Positions 1 to 11,952 of a DNA stretch of 64,000 bases are shown piece after piece (within the stretch, counting starts at the first letter, position 1; each line of letters opens with the position of its first letter). Where the stretch lies: positions 496,001-560,000 of the forward strand of contig NZ_QYUL01000003.1 in NCBI RefSeq assembly GCF_003590795.1. Reading direction: 5' to 3'. The DNA comes from Azospirillum cavernae (GTDB lineage Bacteria > Pseudomonadota > Alphaproteobacteria > Azospirillales > Azospirillaceae). The notes below the pieces were generated by a model. That model saw only the letters and a list, made by a program, of their open reading frames with translations. It did not search any database and was not told where the DNA came from. The translations under genes were made by a program, and so were the position numbers.

Positions 1-153
1 GTCATTTTGCTGACGGCGGCGGTCAACACCACGGCCAAAACGGTGATCGTCGCCGTCGTCGCCGGAGGCCGGATGGCGCTCGCCGTCGCCGCGTCGCTGC
101 TGGTCAGCCTGGCGCTGGGCGGCGCGGCGCTGTGGCTCTCGCCGTTGAACTGA
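1..153 (+). CDS. C-terminal fragment of a membrane protein, possibly DUF4010/MgtC-like
   Basis: The window opens inside a reading frame that ends at the TGA at 151-153. The visible 50 residues start VILLTAAVNTTAKTVIV, have a short polar GGR loop, then a long Ala/Leu/Val helix ending LWLSPLN. A hydrophobic helix, small Gly-Arg loop and terminal helix resemble the last part of DUF4010 proteins of the MgtC/SapB group. That family call is a weak inference from a fragment; what is seen directly is only an integral-membrane C-terminus. No terminator is obvious directly after it. Confidence 0.4.
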   Translation, partial: VILLTAAVNTTAKTVIVAVVAGGRMALAVAASLLVSLALGGAALWLSPLN

Positions 154-262
154 CGATCGGGCGCAACAACGATTTTCCATTTAAAGGTATGATTTTTACG
201 AAGACTCCCGGATTGCTTGCCTACCCTCCGTGATGTTCATCCTTCAGGAGGAGAGTCCCCCG

Positions 263-817
263 ATGACCGCGTCCCCCAGCACGGGCAGCGCCCAACCATC
301 CCCCTATTCCGATGATTTCACGTCTGACCGCTGGGCGTGGTTGGCCGGAACCTATTGGTATGTGCCGACCGAAACGCTGCCCGCTCTTCAGGTTGTCGAC
401 ATTCGCGAACAGCGCAGCCGCATCATCAACGACCAAACCCTGTGGTTCATCGAGCGTTACGAATCCGGCTATCTGATCGGTCGGGCGGCCATCAGCCTGG
501 ATGGCGCGGAATTCTCGCCCTTGACGATGGTCGGCTCGGTCACGCCGCTGGGCGACGTGTCGGTGAGTTTCGCGTCCACCGACACCGTCAGCCTGTCGTT
601 GCGCGACGGCGTCACGACCGCGTCGCTCAGCACCGGCGCGGGCCGCATGATCCAGCGCGATGGCGTCTGGGCGTTCCTGATGCAGATGACCAACGGGACC
701 GGCGCCGGAAACGTCACCCATTGGTCCTACATGGTGCAATCGACGCCCAGCGATGAGTCCTGGGCCAATCTTCCCGGCATGCCGGGCGTCAGCATCGGCG
801 ACGTCTTCGCCGAGTGA
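263..817 (+). CDS. Hypothetical 184-residue beta-rich protein
   Basis: I do not recognise this family. The ATG at 263 is preferred over the in-frame ATG at 230 because an AGGAGGAG ribosome-binding site lies at 246-253, about 9 nt upstream. The product begins MTASPSTGSAQ, has no signal peptide or membrane helix, and carries aromatic patches (WAWLAGTYWYVP near residue 25, TLWFIERYESGYLIGRA near residue 60) followed by alternating hydrophobic segments that suggest a beta-barrel or lipocalin-like fold. It stands alone and converges with ppc across a hairpin. Cytoplasmic location is inferred; function is unknown. Confidence 0.75.
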   Translation: MTASPSTGSAQPSPYSDDFTSDRWAWLAGTYWYVPTETLPALQVVDIREQRSRIINDQTLWFIERYESGYLIGRAAISLDGAEFSPLTMVGSVTPLGDVSVSFASTDTVSLSLRDGVTTASLSTGAGRMIQRDGVWAFLMQMTNGTGAGNVTHWSYMVQSTPSDESWANLPGMPGVSIGDVFAE

Positions 818-828
818 GCGAGAGGGCA

Positions 829-853
829 GGCGAGGGGAAAAAATCCCCTCGCC
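829..853. terminator. Hairpin between convergent hypothetical gene and ppc
   Basis: GGCGAGGGGA at 829-838 and TCCCCTCGCC at 844-853 form a perfect 10-bp stem around an AAAAA loop. It lies between the stop of the hypothetical gene (817) and the stop of ppc (864), so it can terminate both. There is no long U-tract on either side, so efficiency is uncertain. Confidence 0.6.
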
Positions 854-863
854 ATTCCCCCGT

Positions 864-3635
<2,772 letters not shown>

Positions 3636-3725
3636 GGGCGGTTGATTCCTCAAAAAGGCGGGCGTCGCGGGTCAGTCGGAACGGATGTGGCCAAAAAAGC
3701 GGCAGACAAGACTCTGCGTTTCAAT

Positions 3726-3736
3726 TGGTCAGACCA
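3726..3736. promoter_or_regulatory. Candidate GntR/FadR-type operator
   Basis: TGGTC-A-GACCA is a perfect 5-bp inverted repeat with one central base. It matches the TGGTnnnACCA core of FadR-subfamily GntR operators (known for the family). It lies 91 bp upstream of the ppc start. The cognate regulator is not identifiable here, and an 11-bp motif alone is modest evidence. Confidence 0.35.
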
Positions 3737-3825
3737 GAGTGAACAGAATGCCGATTCCTGTTCAAGTTTCAACCATCCGTGCGCACCTGCAATATGTTTT
3801 CCAAACTGTGCTGGGGCGTATGGCG

Positions 3826-3938
3826 GCGTGGCCGGATCATGTCCGATGGAGGAAGAACGCCAGTGGACCATATTGGTTTGTTAATAAAACAATCAGCAGA
3901 ATGGGGTTTCTCTGGCGGCGCATGAGCGTGGCCGGATC
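3826..3938. repeat. 13-bp direct repeat spaced exactly 100 bp
   Basis: GCGTGGCCGGATC occurs at 3826-3838 and again at 3926-3938, both upstream of the binding-protein gene. The 100-bp period is close to 9.5 helical turns. It may be coincidental duplication; no function is claimed. Confidence 0.5.
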
Positions 3939-3962
3939 GCCAAACAGGTCAGGGAGGAAGGA

Positions 3963-4727
3963 ATGAGGCTGTCGATCACAGCGGCGGTGTTTCTGACGGT
4001 CGCGGCTTTGTCCGCGTCGCTCTCATCCGTTCGGGCGGACACCGTGACCGCCCACGCCCGGCCCCGCCCACCGGAGCTTACGGTGGAGAGCGGCACGATT
4101 TCCGGCCCCTTGAAAGATGTTCTGGACGAGGCCGTGGCGAAGATGGGCGTCACGCTGGCTTGGGAAAACGTCCCATTTCCCCGCAGCGTCCAAGATTTGC
4201 AGAGCGGCAAGGATGTGATTGTGCCACGGGTGCGGCGGACGGCGGACCGGGAACCCTACATCACCTTCCTTGGCCCGATCGCGGTGCAAAAGCGAAAGGT
4301 GTATTTCCTCGCTCCCAATGGCAAAGCATCCGTGTCGAAATACGAGGATCTCGCGGGGCTGACCGTGGGGATCAAGCGCGGCACCGCGTATTTTGATCGT
4401 TTCGACGCGGACAAGACTCTGAAGAAGGTTGAATCCAACGATGACGGCAGCCTCGTCAACATGCTGTCCGCCGGGCGTTTTGACGTCATCGCCACCGTGG
4501 ACAAACCCGCCCTGGACGCGACGCTGAAGGCGCTGAACGTCACGAATGTGGCCTACGCTCCCTACCAGCAAGCCATCGACGGCGAAAATTATTACGGCAT
4601 GGCCAAGAACAGCGGGTTGGCCAAGCGCGCCGCCGAACTCGACGGCATCCTGAAGAATATGGCCGCGAGCGGTCGGGTTGCCGCGATTTATGGAAAATAC
4701 AATTTGAACCCGGAACAGATTGATTAA
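3963..4727 (+). CDS. Periplasmic solute-binding protein, family 3 (amino-acid type)
   Basis: Secreted substrate-binding protein of the polar amino-acid / SBP_bac_3 family. Residues 1-25 form a signal peptide (MRLSITAAVFLTVAALSASL, cleavage probably after VRA). The mature part has the family pattern: an early VESGTISGPLKDVLDEAV segment, a hinge near PRVRRTADREPY, and the second-lobe motif YEDLAGLTVGIKRGTAYF. A strong GGGAGGAAGG ribosome-binding site precedes the ATG. No permease or ATPase is adjacent, so it is an orphan binding protein, possibly serving a distant transporter or a sensor. Substrate cannot be assigned. Confidence 0.88.
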   Translation: MRLSITAAVFLTVAALSASLSSVRADTVTAHARPRPPELTVESGTISGPLKDVLDEAVAKMGVTLAWENVPFPRSVQDLQSGKDVIVPRVRRTADREPYITFLGPIAVQKRKVYFLAPNGKASVSKYEDLAGLTVGIKRGTAYFDRFDADKTLKKVESNDDGSLVNMLSAGRFDVIATVDKPALDATLKALNVTNVAYAPYQQAIDGENYYGMAKNSGLAKRAAELDGILKNMAASGRVAAIYGKYNLNPEQID

Positions 4728-4832
4728 GCGCGCAGGGATTCCCGCGTGGCGGCGGTTTGTCGTGTGAGACGGATTTATTTTCCATAAGAATAATTATGCG
4801 TTTAATTTGCCTGAATCGGTGGGTTCTATCCT

Positions 4833-4869
4833 GAAGCGCCACACGCCCGAACCGGGCGCGCGGCGCTTC
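4833..4869. terminator. Strong hairpin between convergent genes
   Basis: GAAGCGCC (4833-4840) pairs with GGCGCTTC (4862-4869), and inside it GCCCG (4845-4849) pairs with CGGGC (4853-4857) around an AAC loop; two A-C mismatches interrupt the stem. It abuts the cysE stop codon and lies 105 bp past the stop of the binding-protein gene. No U-tract follows on either strand. Confidence 0.5.
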
Positions 4870-4871
4870 CC

Positions 4872-5705
4872 TCAGATGCTGTAATCGCCCTGTTGCAGGC
4901 TCTGGTCCATGCTGAGCGCCGGGGCCAGCTCGTCGCGGCACCAGCCGACGATGCGGGCCGGGATGCCGGCCACCGTCGCGCAGCCGGGCACGTCCTTCAA
5001 AACGACGCTGCCCGCGCCAACCTTGGCGTGGGCGCCGATGGTGATGTTGCCCAGGACCTTGGCCCCCGCCGCCAGCAGCACGCCGTCGCGCACCTTGGGG
5101 TGACGGTCGCCATGCTCCTTGCCGGTGCCGCCCAGCGTGACGTTTTGCAGGATGGAGACGTCGTTGCCGATGACCGCCGTTTCACCGATGACGACGCCGG
5201 TGCCATGGTCGATGAACACCCCGCGCCCGACCGGCACCGCTGGGTGGATGTCCACGGCGAAGGTTTCCGACACCCGGCTTTGCAGGAAATGGGCGAGGTT
5301 GTGGCGGTCCTGCTTCCACAGCCAATGGGCGACGCGGTGCCATTGCAAGGCGTGGTAGCCCTTGAAATAGAGAAACGGCGTCAGGCAACTGTCCGCCGCC
5401 GGGTCGCGGGCCAGGATGGCGGCCAGATCGGCGGCGGCGGAATCCACGATGCCCGCCTCGGAATCAAAGGCCGCCTGCACGGTGACGGCCAGCCGGTCCG
5501 GCGGCATCACCCGGTCGGCCAGCTTGCGCACCAAAAGCGCGGCGAGCGCCGAGCCAAAACAATCATGCGACTGGACGGATTCGTTCAGGAACACGCGCAG
5601 CGTCTTTTCTTCCGCCGCGACGCGGGTGGCGTCGGCGCACAGGGTTCGCCACAGGTTTTGCCCGACCGGCGACGGGTCGCGCACCGTAAGGCCGAGGGTG
5701 TCCAT
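4872..5705 (-). CDS. cysE: Serine O-acetyltransferase
   Basis: Makes O-acetylserine from serine and acetyl-CoA, the first step of cysteine synthesis; cytoplasmic. The 277-residue protein has the N-terminal helical SATase domain followed by a left-handed beta-helix of hexapeptide repeats. Visible motifs are DIHPAVPVGRGVFIDHGTG (catalytic His), GGTGKEHGDRHPKV and VGAGSVVLKDVP. It ends GDYSI: a C-terminal isoleucine is the residue that inserts into the cysteine synthase active site in the family, so complex formation with CysK is likely. It follows pobR on the same strand after 40 bp but has no pathway link to it. Confidence 0.96.
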   Translation of the reverse strand: MDTLGLTVRDPSPVGQNLWRTLCADATRVAAEEKTLRVFLNESVQSHDCFGSALAALLVRKLADRVMPPDRLAVTVQAAFDSEAGIVDSAAADLAAILARDPAADSCLTPFLYFKGYHALQWHRVAHWLWKQDRHNLAHFLQSRVSETFAVDIHPAVPVGRGVFIDHGTGVVIGETAVIGNDVSILQNVTLGGTGKEHGDRHPKVRDGVLLAAGAKVLGNITIGAHAKVGAGSVVLKDVPGCATVAGIPARIVGWCRDELAPALSMDQSLQQGDYSI

Positions 5706-5745
5706 CCGTCCGTCTTTCCCAGCCGTTTGCTAAAATCCAACGGGA

Positions 5746-6711
5746 CTAGTTTGGTAAGGACGCCCCGTCCGGGTCAAGCTCTATGCGGTCAGGATCGCCC
5801 CCGGTTGACGCATGTCGGCGATCTTCCCAATGCGCCCGACGAAAGGCTTGCGGCGATTGCCCGCCGCGTTGGGTGAAAAAACGCGAGAAATAGGCCGGAT
5901 CCTCAAAGCCCAGCGCGTAGCCGATCTCGGCCATGCCATGCCCGGTGTAGATCAGCGACCGCTGCGCCTCCAGCATCAGGCGGGCGTGGATCAGTTGCAG
6001 GGTGGACCGCCCGGTGACGCGGCGGCAGGCGGCGTTGAGCCGTCCGGTGGTGACGCCCAGCGCGGCGGCGTAGCGGTCCACCGGCCAATGCGCGCGAAAC
6101 CGCTCGTCGATCAGGTGGCGCAACCGGGCCAGCAAGCGGATGTCGGGCGATTGCCCCTGTTCCCCCCTGCCCTGCGCGGCGAATAGCCGGGCCGTCGTCA
6201 CCAGCGTCAGCGTGACCTGGGCGGCGATGGCGCTCGCCCGGCCGACGTGGTGGGCGCGGAATTCGGCGGTGATGGCGGCGAAGGCGGCGGCGAGGTCGGC
6301 GGTTTCCGGCGCGTCGGCGGCCAGATCATGGGCGAAGGGAAGCGCCAACGCCGCCCGCAACTCCGCGTCATGAACGGCGGCGAGCACGCTGGCGAGAAAC
6401 CCCTCCGACATGGTCAACACCGACCCGTCGGTGTCGGGATCGAAGCGGAAGCCGTGGACCACCTGGGCCGGAACCGCGATCAGGGCGGGCGCGCGGAACC
6501 GCCACTCCTCCGCGTCCACCGTCAGCCGCCCGCCGCCGCGCGTGACCAGCAGGCTGTGGCTCAACCCGTCATGGCGGTGGGGTTGAACCTCCCAATTGTG
6601 CAAGCGCATCCGCTCTGGAATCGTTTCAACATGGACGAATCGCAGCTCGGGAACCGCTGGAGGTTCGCCATAAAGCCAATAGCGTGGAATGGGTTCAAGG
6701 GATGCGGGCAT
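5746..6711 (-). CDS. pobR: AraC-family regulator, probable PobR
   Basis: Probable 4-hydroxybenzoate-responsive activator of pobA, judged from family and from its divergent position next to pobA. An N-terminal cupin-like sensing region (HRHDGLSHSLLVTRGGG) is followed by a C-terminal AraC double helix-turn-helix: the first in VDRYAAALGVTTGRLNAACRR, the second in MAEIGYALGFEDPAYFSRFF. The start at 6711 (MPASLEPIPRYWLYGE) is chosen from the family N-terminus; no good ribosome-binding site is visible and a TTG at 6783 would add 24 residues. About 321 residues. Confidence 0.85.
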   Translation of the reverse strand: MPASLEPIPRYWLYGEPPAVPELRFVHVETIPERMRLHNWEVQPHRHDGLSHSLLVTRGGGRLTVDAEEWRFRAPALIAVPAQVVHGFRFDPDTDGSVLTMSEGFLASVLAAVHDAELRAALALPFAHDLAADAPETADLAAAFAAITAEFRAHHVGRASAIAAQVTLTLVTTARLFAAQGRGEQGQSPDIRLLARLRHLIDERFRAHWPVDRYAAALGVTTGRLNAACRRVTGRSTLQLIHARLMLEAQRSLIYTGHGMAEIGYALGFEDPAYFSRFFTQRGGQSPQAFRRAHWEDRRHASTGGDPDRIELDPDGASLPN

Positions 6712-6794
6712 GCCGGGGACCGGAGAAATGGACGATGAAAAGTACAAGACTTTCAGCGCTTCGTCTATGTCCGCCCTCGCCAAGCGCGGGGTAG

Positions 6795-8069
<1,275 letters not shown>

Positions 8070-8087
8070 CGGCCCGGCGAGCGGAGG

Positions 8088-11000
8088 CTAGGACAGGGCG
8101 TCGGCCTCCACGCGCGGCTGGACGTTTTCCGGGAGCGCAGGTGGCGCATAGGCGCGGAAAAAGGCGTCCACCGGGATCGGGCGGCTGAAATAATAGCCCT
8201 GGAAGATGGCGCAGCCGCGCTCTTTCAGGAAATCCCGATCCTCGGCGGTTTCCACGCCTTCCGCCACCGTCCGCAACCCCAGCCGGTCGGCGATGGACAG
8301 GATTATGTCGACCAGCGCGGCGTTGTGGCTGTTGCCGTCCACATCCTGGATGAAGGAGCGGTCGATTTTGATTTCGCTGACCGGAAGCTGCTTCAGGTAG
8401 GACAGCGACGAGTAACCCGTGCCGAAATCATCCAACGAGAAGGACACCCCGCAGGCGCTCAATTCCCGCATCTTGGCGACCGTGTCATGGACGTCGTCGA
8501 TGGCGATGCCTTCGGTGATTTCCAGCGTCAACCGCCGTGGGTTGGCCCGCGTCTGGTTCAGGATGGCGAGCACCGTCGCGCAGAAAGTCGTTTGGCGAAA
8601 CTGCCGGGGGCTGATGTTGACCGACAAATGGCAGGGGCTGCCCGCGTCCTCCAACCGGCGGAGGATGCGGCAGGCTTCGGTTAAAATCCAATCGCCCAAG
8701 GGCAGGATCAGCCCGGAATTTTCAGCCACCGCGATGAACCCGCCGGGGGCGACCAGCCCGCGCGTCGGGTGGTTCCAGCGCACCAGCGCTTCGGCGGCGA
8801 CCAACGCGCCGTCGGCGGTGGTTTGCGGTTGCAGGAACAGGGTGAATTCGTCGCCTTCGACCGCCTTGCGCAAATCCTGCTCCAGCCGCAGGCGCGATTC
8901 CGCCTCCGCCCGCATCTGCGGATCGAATTCGCGAACACCGTTGCGGCCGCCGTCCTTCGCCGCGTACATGGCGCTGTCGGCCTGGATCAGGATGTCGTCC
9001 ACCGTTTCATCCGACGTCTTGGGAAACACCGTCAGACCGACGCTGGCGAACAGGCTGTAATCCTGCTGGTCCAAGCGGAACGGCAGGGCCACGGCCAGCC
9101 GCAGCTTGTCGGCAACCTGCCGGGCGATGGACGCCGCCGCCGTCTGATCGGCGCCCAGGTCGGGCAACAGGATGACGAATTCGTCGCCGCTCAAACGGCT
9201 GACCATCTCCTCCTTGCGCAGAACGCCGCGCAGACGCTGTGCCAACTCGCGCAGCAGGGCGTCGCCCGCCGTGTGGCCGCGCGCGTCGTTGAGATTTTTG
9301 AAATGGTCGAGGTCAAGAAACAGCAGCGCGCCATGCCGCCCGGCCCGACGGGCGGTTTGCAGCGCTTGGCTCAGACTTTCCAGCAGCAAGCGGCGGTTGG
9401 GCAAATTGGTCAAGGGGTCGTAATAGGCCAAATTTTCGATTTGCCGTTCGGCCAGCTTCTTTTCGGTGACATCCAGCATGATGCCCAAATAGCCCCGAAT
9501 TACCCCGCCGCTGTCGCGCAGAACGCTGACCACCAGCGACACCGTTCGCCGCGCCCCGTCCTTGCGGACGCAGGTCCATTCCCGCTGTTCGGGCAGGCCG
9601 CTGTCCTGCGCGGCGGCGACGAACAGCTCAAAATCCGGCTTGATCGGGCGTTGCAGCGCGCGGCTCACCCGTTCGGCCTGGGCGCGCAACTCCTCGGCGT
9701 CGTGCAGGCGCAGCAGGGCCGAGGACGGCTGTTCCAACATCTCCCCGGCGCTGTAGCCGGTGATCTGTTCGGCCTCCCGGTTGAAGACGCGGACGACGCC
9801 GTCCAGGCCGGTGGCGATGACGCCGCAAGCCGCGCTTTCCAGAACGCCCGTGGTCAGCGACAGGTTTTCCTTCAGGGCTTCGCGGCTGTTGTAGGTTTCC
9901 GTCACGTCCTGGAAAATCAGCACGACGCCGTGCAACGCGCCGCTGCGGTCGCGGATCGGCGCGGCTGTGTCGGCGATGTGGCTGCGGGCGCCGTCGCGGG
10001 ACACCAGTATGGTGTGATTGGCCAAACCGACGATCTCGCCATCCCGCAGAACCTGTTCGACCGGAACGGCGACCGCCCGCCCGGTCTCGGCGTTTTCGAT
10101 GGTGAAAACATCCGACACCGGCTTGCCCAGCGCCTCGGCCATGGTCCAGCCGGTCAGCCGTTCGGCGGCGCGGTTCATCAGCGTCACCCGTCCGTCGGTG
10201 TCGGTGGCGATCAGCCCGTCGCCAATCGACAGCAGCGTGACGCGCATCCGCTCCTTTTCCGCCCACAACTCCCATTGCGATTGGTTCAGCGCGTCATAGG
10301 GGTGGTGAACGGAGGTGACGAAGATCGCCCGGTACAAAAACCAATAGCCAATCACCTTGTAGACATGGCCTGCGGCGTTCGACAGGTCGTAAACGCTGAA
10401 ATAGAGGGTGAAGCACAGCTCGCTCATGACGATGGCGACGGCGGCGACGATCAGCCGGGGCACGTCCAACGTCGATGGGCGGCGGCGGCGCCAGTGGAAG
10501 GCCAGGGCCGCTCCACCATACAGCGCAACCAGCGTGTATTCGGCGTAAAGCTTGATCGGCGTCAGCCCCTGCCCCGGAATGAAGGTGCGCGGCAAAATCT
10601 CTGGAAACCACAGGGTGACGCCATAGACCGCCGCCGTCGCCAGCAACACGGCGACGATCAGGAGATAGCGCGGCGCTTGCGACGGTTGCGGCTTCCAGGA
10701 CAGCACGGCCGCCGCCAACAAGGAGATCGCCGCAAGGAACCGCGCCGCCAGCCAAAAGACGATGGCTTTTTCCGGGCCGGAGGGGGTCACGAAATCCGGC
10801 ATTCCGGCGTAGGACAGGAGATGCCCGAAATCCAGCAAAGCCACGCCGAGGAAACCCGTGGACAGCGCCAGAAGGGCCGGAGTCGTCTGTTGGGTGTAGG
10901 AGTTCCAACCGATGGCGAAGACAAGAGCCGCCACAGCGATGGAAAAGGTCTCAAACAGCGTGTGGAGCGGCAGGTAGTGCAGGATTTCCATCGACCCAAC

Positions 11001-11126
11001 GGCGATGGGAAGATGGAGGAAAAAAAGGAGTGGAAGCAGCAATAAAATCAATGTTTTTGAAAGATGAACGCCGCTGTCTTTTTTGTGGGTTGGACTCGGA
11101 ATTTTTGATTTGATTGCTTCGACCAT
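8088..11126 (-). CDS. MASE3-PAS-PAS-GGDEF-EAL cyclic-di-GMP protein
   Basis: Inner-membrane protein that turns over cyclic di-GMP. Residues about 25-290 form a MASE3-type multi-helix sensor, followed by two PAS domains (about 300-420 and 430-560), GGDEF (about 565-735) and EAL (about 745-990). The EAL domain keeps EALVRW, DDFGTGYSSLSYLK and TVAEGVET, so phosphodiesterase activity is expected. The cyclase loop reads RLSGDEF instead of GGDEF, and the usual RxxD inhibitory site is RKEE. GGAGGGGG lies 6 nt before the ATG at 11126. 1012 residues; monocistronic. Confidence 0.93.
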   Translation of the reverse strand: MVEAIKSKIPSPTHKKDSGVHLSKTLILLLLPLLFFLHLPIAVGSMEILHYLPLHTLFETFSIAVAALVFAIGWNSYTQQTTPALLALSTGFLGVALLDFGHLLSYAGMPDFVTPSGPEKAIVFWLAARFLAAISLLAAAVLSWKPQPSQAPRYLLIVAVLLATAAVYGVTLWFPEILPRTFIPGQGLTPIKLYAEYTLVALYGGAALAFHWRRRRPSTLDVPRLIVAAVAIVMSELCFTLYFSVYDLSNAAGHVYKVIGYWFLYRAIFVTSVHHPYDALNQSQWELWAEKERMRVTLLSIGDGLIATDTDGRVTLMNRAAERLTGWTMAEALGKPVSDVFTIENAETGRAVAVPVEQVLRDGEIVGLANHTILVSRDGARSHIADTAAPIRDRSGALHGVVLIFQDVTETYNSREALKENLSLTTGVLESAACGVIATGLDGVVRVFNREAEQITGYSAGEMLEQPSSALLRLHDAEELRAQAERVSRALQRPIKPDFELFVAAAQDSGLPEQREWTCVRKDGARRTVSLVVSVLRDSGGVIRGYLGIMLDVTEKKLAERQIENLAYYDPLTNLPNRRLLLESLSQALQTARRAGRHGALLFLDLDHFKNLNDARGHTAGDALLRELAQRLRGVLRKEEMVSRLSGDEFVILLPDLGADQTAAASIARQVADKLRLAVALPFRLDQQDYSLFASVGLTVFPKTSDETVDDILIQADSAMYAAKDGGRNGVREFDPQMRAEAESRLRLEQDLRKAVEGDEFTLFLQPQTTADGALVAAEALVRWNHPTRGLVAPGGFIAVAENSGLILPLGDWILTEACRILRRLEDAGSPCHLSVNISPRQFRQTTFCATVLAILNQTRANPRRLTLEITEGIAIDDVHDTVAKMRELSACGVSFSLDDFGTGYSSLSYLKQLPVSEIKIDRSFIQDVDGNSHNAALVDIILSIADRLGLRTVAEGVETAEDRDFLKERGCAIFQGYYFSRPIPVDAFFRAYAPPALPENVQPRVEADALS

Positions 11127-11360
11127 GAATCACCCCCTCCGACCTGGATCCAAATTTGATCCCGGTCGCCGCGCGACGTGCGCCACTTGGCGGCGCTTGC
11201 AGGGGACGAACGCCCGCAAACCCCTTGTGGTTCATGATACTCTTTTATAAGGGAATTGGATTGTACTTTCCCCCGCCCACGACCGTTCCACCGATTGGGG
11301 GCGACCCGAATTGCGGCGGCGCTCGATTTGCGGGATGTTCCTGGACGGTCCAGGCCCCGC

Positions 11361-11816
11361 TCAAATGTCGAAGTTCATCGCCAAAGCGCCGGTGGATTGA
11401 CGGTGGCGCAGAGCGTCGGACAGGCTGTGATTGTCCAGAACCCCTGCGGTGGCGTCGCGGACCTGCATCATCAACCAGCGCACCGAACAGACGGCGGGAT
11501 CGCCGCAATCCTCACACGGCTTGAAGGAAAATTTGCTGGCGCAGGGCAAGGGCGCGAGATGCCCGTCGATCAACCGGATCACCTCGCCAAAGGAGATCTC
11601 CGACGCCGGGCGGGCCAGACGATAGCCGCCGCTTTTGCCGCGTTTGGCGTAGAGAAGCCCGTGCTTGCGCAATTCGACCAGGATGGCTTCCAGGAATTTG
11701 CGGGGGATGTTCTCGCGTTCGGCGATGTCGGCGATCAAAATCAGATCGTCGTTGTTGGCCTGTTCGGCGAGCATGATAAGCGCGCGAAGGGCGTATTTGG
11801 CTTTTTGCGACAGCAT
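11361..11816 (-). CDS. Rrf2-family transcriptional regulator
   Basis: Winged-helix regulator of the Rrf2 family, 151 residues, which typically senses iron-sulfur cluster status, iron or NO. It starts MLSQKAKYALRALIML, the hallmark N-terminus, with the recognition region IPRKFLEAILVELRKHGLL and wing KRGKSGGYRLARP. Cysteines at 92, 101, 104 and 110 lie in the region where IscR, NsrR and RirA hold their clusters, but spacing (C-x8-C-x2-C-x5-C) differs from IscR. It lies 136 bp downstream of the P1B-5 ATPase on the same strand, suggesting a metal-related role. Ribosome-binding site is weak. Confidence 0.9.
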   Translation of the reverse strand: MLSQKAKYALRALIMLAEQANNDDLILIADIAERENIPRKFLEAILVELRKHGLLYAKRGKSGGYRLARPASEISFGEVIRLIDGHLAPLPCASKFSFKPCEDCGDPAVCSVRWLMMQVRDATAGVLDNHSLSDALRHRQSTGALAMNFDI

Positions 11817-11934
11817 CCCGGAGACAACCCACCCTGTTCGGAACCGTGACAACCCATGATCGGCGCGGTTTCTCCGCCAATCCCATAGCGCGGACTGTAG
11901 TGACTTTCCCCGCGCAAGGCGAGCGTCACACAAG

Positions 11935-11952
11935 GGAAGCGGCGCCGCTTCC
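11935..11952. terminator. Palindrome abutting the ATPase stop codon
   Basis: GGAAGCGGC at 11935-11943 and GCCGCTTCC at 11944-11952 form a perfect 18-bp palindrome directly next to the ATPase stop codon (TAA, complement of 11953-11955). It could act as a terminator or mRNA 3' barrier upstream of the Rrf2 gene; no U-tract follows. Confidence 0.45.

Larger units (their letters stand above)
3636..3962. other. Divergent intergenic region, ppc / binding-protein gene
   Basis: This 327-bp stretch separates two divergent genes and must hold both promoters. It contains the palindrome TGGTCAGACCA (3726-3736), a 13-bp direct repeat 100 bp apart (3826 and 3926), and an AT-rich patch near 3875-3900 (TTTGTTAATAAAAC) that could contribute a -10 region. 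I see no convincing small gene. Confidence 0.6.

Noticed and set aside
3867-3877. ACCATATTGGT as a second copy of the pcaH palindrome
   Set aside because: Only four symmetrical bases per arm remain; similarity to the 26098 site is too weak.
8769-11045. 758-codon open frame opposite the GGDEF-EAL gene
   Set aside because: Low-complexity Gln/Arg/Gly-rich translation, no ribosome-binding site or family, and the opposite strand encodes a complete MASE3-PAS-GGDEF-EAL protein.
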